NCBI RefSeq assembly: GCF_003610195.1
Contig: NZ_RAPO01000002.1
Coordinates: 124,001-188,000 of the forward strand
Reading direction: 5' to 3'
DNA length: 64,000 nt
Source of the DNA: Halopiger aswanensis
GTDB lineage: Archaea; Halobacteriota; Halobacteria; Halobacteriales; Natrialbaceae
Positions 43,504 to 52,415 of the stretch are shown here, in pieces. Below the pieces are notes generated by a model. That model was given only the letters and a program-made list of their open reading frames with translations, had not been told where the DNA came from and did no database searches. Positions within the stretch are counted from its first letter, which is position 1. The number at the start of each line of letters is the position of its first letter. The translations under genes were made by a program, and so were the position numbers.

Positions 43504-43848
43504 ATGGACTTTCCACCGAACCAGGGACTCGATCAGGAGGAAGTAAACGAACACGTTGCAGAAGCCATCGAAGAAAACGAGGTCGTCCTCTTCATGAAGG
43601 GGACCGAACTCATGCCCCAGTGTGGCTACTCCCGCAAGGCGCTCGGGCTGATCGATCACCACCGCGACGAGTACGAGACGGTCGACGTCCTCGAGTCGCT
43701 CGACGAGTACCGACAGGCCCTTGCCGAACACAGCGACTGGGAGACCATCCCGCAGACGTTCGTCGACGGCGAGTTCGTGGGCGGCTCGGACATCCTCGAG
43801 GAACTCGAGGAGCGCGACGAGCTCGCAGAGACGCTCAACGCGGCCTAA
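43504..43848 (+). CDS. monothiol glutaredoxin-family protein
   Basis: 114 aa. The active site is MPQCGYSRKAL, i.e. CGYS in place of the CGFS of Grx4-type monothiol glutaredoxins. VVLFMKGTELMPQCGYS and IPQTFVDGEFVGGSDILEEL give the thioredoxin-fold cis-Pro and the glutathione-binding GG-D. Relatives carry [2Fe-2S] clusters and serve Fe-S assembly. In haloarchaea the thiol ligand would have to be gamma-glutamylcysteine, not glutathione. Confidence 0.9.
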   Translation: MDFPPNQGLDQEEVNEHVAEAIEENEVVLFMKGTELMPQCGYSRKALGLIDHHRDEYETVDVLESLDEYRQALAEHSDWETIPQTFVDGEFVGGSDILEELEERDELAETLNAA

Positions 43849-44068
43849 CAGCGCCGAATCGAGTTGTGGCTCGTTCGCCGTTCGTTTCTATCGTTCAGAG
43901 GCGAAACGAGACGAAACGGCCGGTACGAGCGCTCTACTCGGAATACCCGGTGAGCCTGTGACTTAAATTTATCCAGATACGCGGTACACGCATTTAATAG
44001 CAGATCATATAAGTCACGCACCCGTACACTGAAGCAAGCGACCGTCGCCCCACAGTCAACTTCCCACT

Positions 44069-44650
44069 ATGTCAACAGAGGAATCCAGACACGTTTATCG
44101 GCTGCACTCGACGCTCGAACTGCCCCTCGAAGACCTGCGCGACCACCTCGAAGAGGCGAAATACCCGGACGGCATCGACGACGTCGAGCTCACGCGGCGG
44201 AACAACACGCTCATTCTCAAGGCCGTCGCGGAGGATCAGTCGGTCAGCAAGTACACGCCGACGGCCCAGCTCAAGGCCAGCGTCACCGAGAACCGCGTCT
44301 ACGAGGAGGATCCCGACGAGCGCCGCCAGTCCTTTAGCTGGGACGAGGAGGAAGAGGAGGAGATCGAGTCCGAACTCGTCGAGTTCGCGGCGTTCAAAGG
44401 CGACCGCGAGACGGTACTGCAGAACTCCTTGCTGCAGTACGAGATGTTCCTCGTGCTCTGCGAGATCGCCGAAGCCGCCGAGAAGGGCACGCTGACGGCC
44501 ATCTCGGAGCGTGACGGCGAACTGCAGGCGACCCGGATCGTCGACGGCGAACCGCGGCCGGCGAACATCGAAGTCGTCGAGGGGCCGCGCGACCACGGCT
44601 CCGGCGAAGGCGGTGTCAACTGGCGCGACAACAAGTTCATCAGCGACTGA
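44069..44650 (+). CDS. haloarchaea-specific conserved protein (DUF7110-like)
   Basis: 193 aa, beginning MSTEESRHVYRLHSTLELPLEDLRDHLEEAKYPDGI. An N-terminal alpha/beta part is followed by an acidic stretch (DEEEEEEIESELVEF) and a helix (TVLQNSLLQYEMFLVLCEIAEAAE). I recall this as a haloarchaeal family labelled DUF7110; the label is from memory. No catalytic motif is seen. A TATA box (CATATAAG, about 44,007) lies some 60 bp upstream of the ATG. Confidence 0.7.
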   Translation: MSTEESRHVYRLHSTLELPLEDLRDHLEEAKYPDGIDDVELTRRNNTLILKAVAEDQSVSKYTPTAQLKASVTENRVYEEDPDERRQSFSWDEEEEEEIESELVEFAAFKGDRETVLQNSLLQYEMFLVLCEIAEAAEKGTLTAISERDGELQATRIVDGEPRPANIEVVEGPRDHGSGEGGVNWRDNKFISD

Positions 44651-44921
44651 TAGCGCTCCGTTTTAGCGGCTATCCTTTTAGCGGCTATCCCCCACCCCCG
44701 CGGACGAGTAGGCTCGACCCCGAACGCTGGACGGAAAGAGACGAGTGACGCCGAGTATTCGAACGTTCCTACGCGTCTCCCTAATCACGGCTCTCCCGTC
44801 TAATGGTCCTGTTTACCGGCCTATACGACTACTACGGACGAAACAAGAGAACGGCGGGCAGCGAGTAACGGGGAACGCGGGAGATAACAAACCGAATCGA
44901 CGGTACCAGAAACCGGAACGA

Positions 44922-45770
44922 ATGAGTTGCACGGACATCGGCGTCCTCCTCGACGGCGAGTACCTGCCCGCGTATCAGACGGCGGCCCTCGAGAAAGTGA
45001 GCGCCGAGACGGCGGCCGACGTGTCGCTCGTCGTCGTCAACCAGGAATCCCGTTCGCTCCGGCACCGGTCGCTGCGTCGCCAGGCCCGGCGCGCCTGGAG
45101 CTGGGGGGCGTGGCTGCCCGTCTGGACGGGGACCGAACTGCTGCGATCCGTCCGGGGCCGACCCGCGTACGACGAGCCGCGGCACGTCTCGACGGTCGAT
45201 GTGTTCGCCGGCGCGGACGTCGTCGGTTGCACACCGGAACGGACGGACGACCTGTGGGCGACGCTGCCGGATCCGATCGTCGACAGGCTCGCCGCCGAAA
45301 CCGACGTCGTGATCCGCTTCGGCTTCGGCCTGCTCACCGGTCGGATCCTGAACGCGCCCGAGCACGGCGTCCTCTCGTTTCACTACAGCGATATTCGCGA
45401 CTACCGCGGCCGAATCGGCGGCCTGTGGGAGTTCATCGGCGACGACTCGAACGCCGGCGTCACGCTTCAGCAGCTCACCGACCGCATCGACGGCGGCCGG
45501 ATCGTCGCGCTCGAGCACGTTCCGATCGAAGAGACCGATACGTACCAGGACCTCAAGCACCGCCAGCGCGATCCCACCACGGGAACGGTACTGGTCGACG
45601 GCGTCCGGAACCTGAACGATCCCGAGTTCGAACCGGCCGCTCCGGACACGCTGGGGACCTACCGCACCGCACCCACGCCGCTCGAGGTCGCGCGGTACCT
45701 CCGGAAGAACAACGCGAACAAACTCAGACGGCTACTCTCCGAAGGTCGACCAGCGTCCAGCCCTCCGTGA
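44922..45770 (+). CDS. formyltransferase-like protein with altered active site
   Basis: 282 aa from ATG 44922. The core GVLSFHYSDIRDYRGRIGGLWEFIGDD followed by AGVTLQQLTDRIDGGRIVALE is the formyltransferase signature (methionyl-tRNA or sugar-nucleotide formyltransferases). The catalytic Asn of N-x-H is Ser here (SFH), while the His, the YRG loop and the later Asp of DRIDGG are kept. Similar proteins occur in surface-glycan clusters, and the DUF354/wecB genes 600 bp downstream fit such a role. The C-terminus is basic. Confidence 0.7.
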   Translation: MSCTDIGVLLDGEYLPAYQTAALEKVSAETAADVSLVVVNQESRSLRHRSLRRQARRAWSWGAWLPVWTGTELLRSVRGRPAYDEPRHVSTVDVFAGADVVGCTPERTDDLWATLPDPIVDRLAAETDVVIRFGFGLLTGRILNAPEHGVLSFHYSDIRDYRGRIGGLWEFIGDDSNAGVTLQQLTDRIDGGRIVALEHVPIEETDTYQDLKHRQRDPTTGTVLVDGVRNLNDPEFEPAAPDTLGTYRTAPTPLEVARYLRKNNANKLRRLLSEGRPASSPP

Positions 45771-46383
45771 CTGTTGCCGCGGAGGCGACGGCTCGAGTCT
45801 CCGGTGTTACGCTCGTCCGAGCGATCTTTCGCGGCGGTCGCGGGGTAGTGGGTCGGACTGCAGCGGTGCCGCTCCCGATGGCGACACCGTCGGCGAATCC
45901 GCCGAGCAGTCGCCGTCGACTGAGAGCGAGCGGGCCGGGACCGTCGTACCTGCCGGCGATCCTCGGTATCGAAGATGTCTTTTCCCGTGACGGTCACGAC
46001 ACGATGATCGGACGCGGCCCGGCCGCTTCGAAGCGGCCGGATCAGCGGGGTAATGAGTTGCTGAGGATTCACGAGGCGCCGACGGCAGCTGCCGGGACGG
46101 CGACCGCGAGGGGTGAAACGATCCGTAGTTGCGTCCTAGCCACCCGGCGCCGTTGCGGTCGAACCGAGGTAGTCCGAGGTAGTCGCTCATTTTCGCGCGT
46201 AGCCGAACCCAACACCGACGCCCGAGTGCGAGCGCCGTCACTCGACGACGCATTACGATGGCTAAAATTCGCCGCCGCGCCCGCTACTCGCGGCCGATCC
46301 GGTCGCCATCCGGAGTAGCGCGCTGATAACGATATAGCGCGTTTTGGAAGGGACAGTTGTCATGAGCTACGAGGTGATACGAC
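45771..46383. other. 613-bp intergenic stretch with a 22-bp palindrome
   Basis: No convincing gene. It contains a perfect GC-rich palindrome at 46019-46040 and, at its right end, a TATA box (GATATAG, 46331-46337) for the DUF354 gene. A 13-codon frame (46362-46403) overlaps the start of that gene. Short open frames elsewhere look like shadows. Confidence 0.5.
46019..46040. terminator. perfect 22-bp palindrome, possible terminator or protein site
   Basis: The left arm is CCGGCCGCTTC and the right arm its exact complement, with no spacer. An 8-10 bp stem with a short loop could form in RNA. No T-run follows, so a transcription stop is uncertain; a dimeric DNA-binding protein is the alternative. 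Confidence 0.3.
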
Positions 46384-46403
46384 GTGCGCTGTCTCTTCTT
46401 TAA
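46362..46403 (+). CDS. possible 13-codon leader ORF overlapping the DUF354 start
   Basis: ATG 46362 lies about 28 bp after the TATA centre, so it would sit at the 5' end of the transcript. The frame reads MSYEVIRRALSLL and stops inside the DUF354 gene, in another frame. The ribosome-binding site of that gene (GAGGTGAT) lies within it. Same layout as in front of the ZIP gene. Confidence 0.25.
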   Translation: MSYEVIRRALSLL

Positions 46404-47496
46404 CAATACGCCGGCTCACGTTCATCTGTACAAACACACCGTCGAGCGACTCGAGGCGGACGGACACGACGTGCTCGTGCTCGCGCGCGGCGACGAGTTC
46501 ACCGAGTCGCTGCTCTCGTACCACGACGTGCCCTACGAGACCTACGGCGATCGGGGCGAGTCGCTGTCCTCGCTGCTGTGGGAGCTGCCGACCCACCTGT
46601 ACGCGATGGGCCGCAAGGCGCGAGCGTTCGATCCGGACGTCATCTTCGGCATCGGCCCCTACGCGGCCTATACGGGCACGATCACGGAGACCCCGGCGAT
46701 CGCCGTCCTCGATTCGGAGCCGTCGCTGGACCACGTCGTTTCCCGCCCCTTCGTGCAGGCGTTCCTGACGCCGGAGGCCTTCCAGAAGGACCTCGGCGCG
46801 AAACACTACCGGTTCGAGGGGTTCAAGGAATCGGCCTATCTCCACCCCGACGTCTTCGAGCCGGACGAGTCGGTCCGCGACGATCTGGGCGTCGGTTCCG
46901 ACGAACCGTACGCGATCGTCCGACTCAACGCCTTCAACGGCCACCACGACGTCGGCCGCGAGGGCTTCTCGCTCGAGCAGCGCCGGCGGCTGATCGAGAC
47001 GCTTTCCGAGCACGCGACCATCTTCGTCTCCGACGAGGGCGGCGATCTCGACTTCGCGAATCTCGACGCGCAGCCGTACGATCTCCACCCGGCGCGGATC
47101 CACGATGCGCTCGCGGAGGCCGACCTGCTTGTCGCGGACACGCAGACGATGGTCACCGAGGCCGCGCTGCTGGGCACGCCGGCGATCCGCTCGAACTCCT
47201 TCGTCGGCGAGGACGACATGGGCAACTTCCTCGAGCTCGAGGACGCGGGGCTCGTCGAGAACCTCGCGGAGTTCGAGGCGGTGCTCGAGCGCGCGGCGGA
47301 ACTGCTCGCGGACGAATCGGCACCCGAACGGTGGGAGCGGCGGCGGGACGACTACGTCGAAGATATGGTCAATCTCACGGAGGTTCTCTCGAACATCGCA
47401 CTGGCGTACAGCGAGACGAGCACCGATCCGGTTCCGGTCGACGTGACCGGGCCAAGCGCAGGAACAGGGACAGGCCGCGGCGAGGGGGTGAACTGA
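46384..47496 (+). CDS. DUF354 protein, glycosyltransferase/epimerase-like fold
   Basis: 370 aa with GTG start at 46384 preceded by GAGGTGAT. It begins RCLFFNNTPAHVHLYKHTVERLEADGHDVLVLAR, the Rossmann-like opening of DUF354, which is related to UDP-GlcNAc 2-epimerases and GT-B glycosyltransferases. DLLVADTQTMVTEAALLGTPAIRSNSF is the typical nucleotide-sugar-binding C-half. It is 3 bp upstream of wecB, so both are co-transcribed and probably act in surface polysaccharide or N-glycan precursor synthesis. The acidic/TG-rich tail is not conserved-looking. Confidence 0.85.
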   Translation: MRCLFFNNTPAHVHLYKHTVERLEADGHDVLVLARGDEFTESLLSYHDVPYETYGDRGESLSSLLWELPTHLYAMGRKARAFDPDVIFGIGPYAAYTGTITETPAIAVLDSEPSLDHVVSRPFVQAFLTPEAFQKDLGAKHYRFEGFKESAYLHPDVFEPDESVRDDLGVGSDEPYAIVRLNAFNGHHDVGREGFSLEQRRRLIETLSEHATIFVSDEGGDLDFANLDAQPYDLHPARIHDALAEADLLVADTQTMVTEAALLGTPAIRSNSFVGEDDMGNFLELEDAGLVENLAEFEAVLERAAELLADESAPERWERRRDDYVEDMVNLTEVLSNIALAYSETSTDPVPVDVTGPSAGTGTGRGEGVN

Positions 47497-47499
47497 TCG

Positions 47500-48606
47500 A
47501 TGCGCGTCTGTTCGGTCGTCGGCGCGCGCCCGCAGTTCGTCAAGGCCGCGGTCGTCTCCCGGAAAATCCGCGACGTCGGCGAGGAGGTGCTGGTCCACAC
47601 CGGCCAGCACTACGACGAGGAGATGTCCGACGTCTTCTTCGAGGAACTGGACATCCCCGAACCCGAGTACAACCTCGGCGTCCAGTCCGACACGCACGGC
47701 CGCCAGACCGCCCGGATGATCGCCGAACTCGAACCGGTCGTCGAGGCGGAAGACCCCGACGTGATGCTGCTGTACGGGGACACGAACTCGACGCTGGCCG
47801 GCGCGATCGTCGGCTCGAAGCGCGATATGGCCGTCGCCCACGTCGAGGCCGGGCTGCGCAGCGGCAACCGCGAGATGCCCGAGGAGATCAATCGCATCCT
47901 CACGGACCACGCCTCGGATCTGTGTTTCGCGCCCAGCCAGGCCGCGGTCGACAACCTCGCGGCCGAGGGAATCGTCGACGGCGTCCACTGGACCGGCGAC
48001 GTGATGTACGACGCCGTCCTCGCGGCCCGCGACCGCGCACGCGAGAACTCGACGATCCTCGCGGACCTCGGCCTCGAACCCGACGAGTTCGTCCTGACGA
48101 CGGTCCACCGCGCGAGCAACACCGACGAGCGCGAGAATCTCGAGGCGATCTTGGACGGCCTCGCGGACGCGCCGCTGCCGGTCGTCTTCCCCGCGCACCC
48201 GCGGACGGTGAACCGGCTGCAGGAGTACGACCTCTGGGAGCGCGCCAACGAGGCCCTCGAGATCATCGAGCCGCTGGGCTACCTCGATTTCGTCCGGCTG
48301 CTCGATACGGCCGAGCGGGTCGCCACCGACTCCGGCGGCGTCCAGAAGGAGGCGTTCTTCCTCGGCACCCGCTGCGTAACGATGCGCGAGGAGACCGAGT
48401 GGACCGAAACCGTCGACTGCGGCTGGAACCAACTCGTCGGCCCGAACGCGGACCTGATCCGCGAAGGACTGACGACCGACTGGGAGCCCGAATCGAACCC
48501 GCAGCCCTACGGCGACGGCTCCGCCAGCCGACGAATCGTCGGACTGCTGCAGGAGGAACTCGAGACGATGCCGGATCGGCGGATCGAAGCGCCGCCGCTC
48601 GACTAG
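47500..48606 (+). CDS. wecB: UDP-N-acetylglucosamine 2-epimerase (non-hydrolysing)
   Basis: 368 aa. Opening RVCSVVGARPQFVKAAVVSRKI is the classic WecB/MnaA start (GARPQ). HTGQHYDEEMSDVFFEEL, YGDTNSTLAGAI, AHVEAGLRSGNREMPEEINRI and TDSGGVQKEAFFLGTRCVTMREETEW are all present; the catalytic Asp/Glu/His residues sit in these blocks. It interconverts UDP-GlcNAc and UDP-ManNAc. Paired with the DUF354 gene upstream; no UDP-ManNAc dehydrogenase is in the window. Confidence 0.95.
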   Translation: MRVCSVVGARPQFVKAAVVSRKIRDVGEEVLVHTGQHYDEEMSDVFFEELDIPEPEYNLGVQSDTHGRQTARMIAELEPVVEAEDPDVMLLYGDTNSTLAGAIVGSKRDMAVAHVEAGLRSGNREMPEEINRILTDHASDLCFAPSQAAVDNLAAEGIVDGVHWTGDVMYDAVLAARDRARENSTILADLGLEPDEFVLTTVHRASNTDERENLEAILDGLADAPLPVVFPAHPRTVNRLQEYDLWERANEALEIIEPLGYLDFVRLLDTAERVATDSGGVQKEAFFLGTRCVTMREETEWTETVDCGWNQLVGPNADLIREGLTTDWEPESNPQPYGDGSASRRIVGLLQEELETMPDRRIEAPPLD

Positions 48607-48851
48607 CGGCCGTCGTTGCGGTATGACGTCCGAAATGCCGTGCCGACGTTTCGGAACGGCCGAGTATTGCCGCTGCTATCGCGCCTTCGATTGACTGTCG
48701 ACTCCGCGAAGCCGGTGCCGACCGGCCGTCCGAGCGTCGATTGCCGCCCAGATCGACATCGAGAGCGGCCCGTCGCGTACTCGCAGCTTCCGTCAGGCGT
48801 TTCCGGTCCCAAAAAGTGTTTAACCCTGCTAATTATATCTAATTACACGAA

Positions 48852-49823
48852 ATGACGGAGAACTTCCCCGACTACGTCGACGTCGACTACGACGACGGCG
48901 ACGGCGAAGATCCCGAGGACTACCCGCACATCCAGGACAAGATCGAGAAGGCCATCGAGGTCACCCGCGAGGGCCTCGAGGCGTACGAGAACCCGGCCGT
49001 GATGTGGACCGGCGGCAAGGACTCGACGCTCACGCTGTACTTCATCAAGGAGGTCGCCGACCGCTTCGACCTCGAAGTACCGCCCGCGGTCTTCATCGAC
49101 CACTACCAGCACTTCGACGAGATCCACGACTTCGTCGACCACTGGGCCGACGAGTGGGACCTCGAGGTCATCTACGCGCGCAACGAGGACGTCGGCGAGT
49201 ACGTCGACGAGCACGGCCTCGACCCCGGCGACGACATCGAGATCTCCGAACTGTCGGAGCACAACCAGCACCACGTCCGCGAGATCCTCGAGTACGAGGA
49301 GGACACCTTCCCGTTCCTGCTGGACACCTACGTCGGCAACCACCTGCTGAAGACGGTCGCGCTCAACGACGCGCTCGAGGAGTACGACATCGACGGCGTC
49401 ATCTCCGGCGTCCGCTGGGACGAGCAGGAGGCCCGCGCCGACGAGACGTTCTTCTCGCCGCGCCACGATCCGGACATCTACCCGCCCCACGACCGCATCC
49501 AGCCCATCCTGCAGTTCGACGAGGCCGCGGTGTGGGACGCCTTCTGGAACTTCGTCGTCCCGGACACCGTCGACGAGTTCCCCGAGGAGGGCTACGTCCC
49601 GCAGGCCGACGACGACCTGCCGGAGGGCGTCACGCAGGCGGACATCCCGATCTCGCCCAAGTACTTCGCCGGCTTCCGCTCGCTGGGCAGCGAGGTCTCG
49701 ACCGAAAAAAGCGACGAGGATCCCGCCTGGCTGCAGGACCTCGAAGGAACGACCGAGCGCGCGGGCCGCGCCCAGGACAAGGAGGACCTGATGGAGCGCC
49801 TGCGCGACCTCGGCTACATGTAA
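48852..49823 (+). CDS. CysD-like ATP pyrophosphatase (PAPS-reductase family)
   Basis: 323 aa. The P-loop is AVMWTGGKDSTLTLYFIKE (about 49-67). The protein has no cysteine at all, so the ECGLH redox motif of real PAPS reductases is absent. Instead GVRWDEQEARADETFFSPRHDP and the ending FRSLGSEVS...TERAGRAQDKEDLMERLRDLGYM follow the pattern of CysD, the small subunit of ATP sulfurylase. No cysN partner is adjacent. It may activate sulfate or adenylate another substrate. A TTTAAC element 27-30 bp before the ATG supports a leaderless start. Confidence 0.75.
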   Translation: MTENFPDYVDVDYDDGDGEDPEDYPHIQDKIEKAIEVTREGLEAYENPAVMWTGGKDSTLTLYFIKEVADRFDLEVPPAVFIDHYQHFDEIHDFVDHWADEWDLEVIYARNEDVGEYVDEHGLDPGDDIEISELSEHNQHHVREILEYEEDTFPFLLDTYVGNHLLKTVALNDALEEYDIDGVISGVRWDEQEARADETFFSPRHDPDIYPPHDRIQPILQFDEAAVWDAFWNFVVPDTVDEFPEEGYVPQADDDLPEGVTQADIPISPKYFAGFRSLGSEVSTEKSDEDPAWLQDLEGTTERAGRAQDKEDLMERLRDLGYM

Positions 49824-49857
49824 GTCGCGTCGGTTCGCTCACCGCTTCGCGTTTCGC

Positions 49858-49880
49858 GTTTCCGTTTCCGTTTCCGTTTT
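49858..49880 (+). repeat. short GTTTCC repeat followed by a T-run
   Basis: Three to four GTTTCC/GTTTCG units directly follow the CysD-like gene and end in TTTTTG. A pyrimidine-rich stretch with a T-run after a stop codon is a plausible archaeal terminator. Confidence 0.4.
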
Positions 49881-49976
49881 TGCGACGACCCGCACTCGAG
49901 TAGTGGCGACGATGCTGAGCGGCTAGTCATCGCCCAATCTCGAGTAGGAATCAGGCTAACTACGGCGGCAACGCAG

Positions 49977-50168
49977 TCAGGGACTCGCCCGATACTGGCC
50001 GTGGAGGAGACCGATGCCGAACATAATCAACCCGAAGACGATCATCGACGGCGCGACCATCATCAGGACGGTGTCCGTCGTCATCATCGGCGCGGCGATG
50101 AGGCCGCCGACGCCGAGTGCGATCACTGCGATGAACGCGGCCGCGGTCGTGGGAAGATCGAATTCCAT
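49977..50168 (-). CDS. small two-helix membrane protein (DUF7333-like)
   Basis: 63 aa, starting MEFDLPTTAAAFIAVIALGVGGLIAAPMM. Two hydrophobic helices (about 9-28 and 35-54, VLMMVAPSMIVFGLIMFGIGLL) are joined by a short TTDT turn. I recall near-identical haloarchaeal proteins under DUF7333. Function unknown; no partner nearby. Confidence 0.7.
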   Translation of the reverse strand: MEFDLPTTAAAFIAVIALGVGGLIAAPMMTTDTVLMMVAPSMIVFGLIMFGIGLLHGQYRASP

Positions 50169-50314
50169 ACGTGAGCGTTGGGAAGCGACCGCCTAATGGT
50201 AACGGAATCCGGAAATCAGTTCAGCGAGCCGATTCCTGATCGCGAGTCAATCCGATCGCGAGGCGAGAATCCCGTGACTGTCGCGAAAACGTGGTGCTGA
50301 GTCCGTCGCAGCGC

Positions 50315-51085
50315 TCAGTTCGACGGCCGAACCAGATTCGCCAACGCGACGACGATCCCGAAGAACCAGCCCAGCGGGAAGGAGAGACCGAACCACATTC
50401 CCGCGTAGGCGGCGCCCTCGAGGCTGTAGTTCGCCCAGAGGTACTCGTTGATGCCGCCGATCGACAGCGGGTTCTCGAGCAACCAGGCCGCGAACGCGTA
50501 GCTCGGCTCGAGGACGTACGGCTCGAGCGCGGGCGTCACGAGGGCGGCGACGACCGGGGGCAGGAACAGCGCCGTCATCGCGAAGGGATAGGCGAGGACG
50601 ACGGTCGTGACGCGGCCGCCGAACTTGGCACAGGACGCGGCGAGTGCAGTCGCCAGCGTCGCGACGCCGCTGGCTGCGGCGACGGCGAGCACCGAGTTGA
50701 GCGGGATATCGACCTGTTCCATATACGACATCGCGCCCCAGGCGAGCGTCAGCGCGCCCCAGCCGACCAGCGCGAGGGCGGTAACGCCGACGATGCCGAG
50801 TCGGGTGCGGGTCGAGTCGAGTTTCGCCGCGTAGTAGCGGGTCGCGAGACCGACGACTGTGAGCGGATAGAGGAGGAGCAAACCGATCGTTCCGAGGACG
50901 CTCCAGCCGTGGTAGCCGATCTTCTGCGGGAGCGTTTCGGGCTCCCACTTGCCCATGACGGAGTGGCCGCGGCCGCGCTGCCTGGGGAAGACGATTTCCA
51001 TCCAGGCACCGTGTAACCGCTGTAAGTCGGTCTTCACCGCGCCGACGATCCCACCACCGCCACGACTCCGTGTGCGGGTGGACAT
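50315..51085 (-). CDS. multi-helix membrane protein, unknown
   Basis: 256 aa. After a basic N-terminus (STRTRSRGG...) and a soluble stretch (WMEIVFPRQRGRGHSVMGKWEPETLPQKI) come five or six hydrophobic helices (about 58-80, 96-118, 126-150, 160-185, 226-250). It looks like a haloarchaeal family without assigned function. The basic/soluble N-terminal part likely faces the cytoplasm. Confidence 0.6.
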   Translation of the reverse strand: MSTRTRSRGGGGIVGAVKTDLQRLHGAWMEIVFPRQRGRGHSVMGKWEPETLPQKIGYHGWSVLGTIGLLLLYPLTVVGLATRYYAAKLDSTRTRLGIVGVTALALVGWGALTLAWGAMSYMEQVDIPLNSVLAVAAASGVATLATALAASCAKFGGRVTTVVLAYPFAMTALFLPPVVAALVTPALEPYVLEPSYAFAAWLLENPLSIGGINEYLWANYSLEGAAYAGMWFGLSFPLGWFFGIVVALANLVRPSN

Positions 51086-51221
51086 ACCCGATCCAAACTG
51101 CCGGCGTACCGTAAGCTTTCCTTCTCTTTCAGGATTCGTTACAGGTTAGCGATCGGAGTCGACATCGCCGGTTTCCGAGCCAGGACGGGCGAGGGGTTCG
51201 ATTCGCGGCGGTGCGAACCGG

Positions 51222-52061
51222 TCAGTTCCACGGAGCGAATCCGGGATCGATCGTGCGGTTCGTCTCCGCAATGGCGTCGATCGCGTCGACGTCTTCTCGA
51301 GCCAACTCGAGGGTCAGCGACTCGAAGTTATCCCGAATGTGCTCCGCGCCGGTCGCCTTCGGAATCGCCGTTATCCCCTTCTCGCGCAGCCAGGCGAGGC
51401 TGACCTGCGCCTCGGTGACGTCGTATTCGTCCGCGATCTCCCGAATCTCGGGCCGGTCGAAGATCCCGCCGCGCGCGAGCGGACTGTACGCGACGACCTC
51501 GACGTCGTAGTGCTCGCAGGCTTCCCGGATCTCTTTCTGGGGTAACAGCGGATGGCACTCGATCTGATTCGCGAGGATCGGCGCGTCGCAGACGTCGACC
51601 GCGACCTCGAGTTGTTCGGGTTCGAAGTTGCTGACGCCGACGTGCTCGATCAGCCCCTCGTCGTACAGTTCCGAAAACGCGGCCAGCGTCTCCTCGGGGT
51701 CGTACGTCTTGGCCGGCCAGTGGACGTACAGCAGGTCGACCGTCTCGACGCCAAGGCGGTCGAGGCTCGCGCGGGTCGTCTCGAGGACGTCGTCGTGTGC
51801 GAGGTTCGACGTCGAGACCTTGGTTGCGAGGAAGAGTTCCTCGCGGTCGACGTCTGCTCGGGCGATTCCCTCGCCGACGGCGGCCTCGTTGTCGTAGCCC
51901 TGTGCGGTATCGATGTGGCGGTAGCCCGTCTCGAGCGCCGTGCGGACGCTCTCGGCGCACTGATCGCCCGTGTTTTGCCACGTCCCGAGGCCGAGCATCG
52001 GGATCCCGCTGGCGGTCGGACACAGTTCCGGATCGATCGCGTCGGCGTCGTCGACTCCCAT
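51222..52061 (-). CDS. aldo/keto reductase
   Basis: 279 aa from ATG 52061. All AKR signatures are visible: GYRHIDTAQGYDNEAAVGEGI (catalytic Asp and Tyr), ELFLATKVS (catalytic Lys), LYVHWP (catalytic His), GVSNFEPEQLE, and IPKATGAEHIRDNFESL for NADP(H) binding. A 2,5-diketogluconate-reductase-like AKR that reduces aldehydes or ketones. The open frame extends 60 bp upstream without conserved residues. Confidence 0.93.
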   Translation of the reverse strand: MGVDDADAIDPELCPTASGIPMLGLGTWQNTGDQCAESVRTALETGYRHIDTAQGYDNEAAVGEGIARADVDREELFLATKVSTSNLAHDDVLETTRASLDRLGVETVDLLYVHWPAKTYDPEETLAAFSELYDEGLIEHVGVSNFEPEQLEVAVDVCDAPILANQIECHPLLPQKEIREACEHYDVEVVAYSPLARGGIFDRPEIREIADEYDVTEAQVSLAWLREKGITAIPKATGAEHIRDNFESLTLELAREDVDAIDAIAETNRTIDPGFAPWN

Positions 52062-52205
52062 AGGCGACGGACAACCGGCACGCGAAAAGTGGTTAGGGTA
52101 CCGGTGACTCGAGGCTGACATCTGCTCGAGCGCGGGCCGTCAGGATGTCGTACAATAGCTGAGAAGCAGCTTGACGGCCGTCGCGACCTGCCGCTGGATT
52201 CCGGT

Positions 52206-52415
52206 TTACTGAACGGAAATCGCGTAGTAATCGGTGTACTTCACGAGGTCACAATCGCGAAAGTCCGCTGCAGCCGCCCCGTCCACTGTGACGGTCCCGT
52301 CGTTCGCGAGCGCTGGAAGCGTCGCCTTTGCCGGTTCGTCGAGTTCGTCGTAGTGACAGACCCGCGATTCCGCAGGTACTTCCTCGATCCGCTCGAGCGT
52401 AACTTTCTGTCCCAT
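52206..52415 (-). CDS. small haloarchaeal protein, unknown
   Basis: 69 aa from ATG 52415 (MGQKVTLERIEEVPAESRVCHYDEL); ATG codons at 52427 and 52430 are alternatives. It ends in DCDLVKYTDYYAISVQ, a motif I have seen in other small haloarchaeal proteins. A mixed alpha/beta mini-domain is likely. No function can be assigned. Confidence 0.6.
   Translation of the reverse strand: MGQKVTLERIEEVPAESRVCHYDELDEPAKATLPALANDGTVTVDGAAAADFRDCDLVKYTDYYAISVQ

Noticed and set aside
46360-48432. 690-codon minus-strand frame opposite DUF354/wecB
   Set aside because: Shadow of two clearly recognisable genes on the plus strand.
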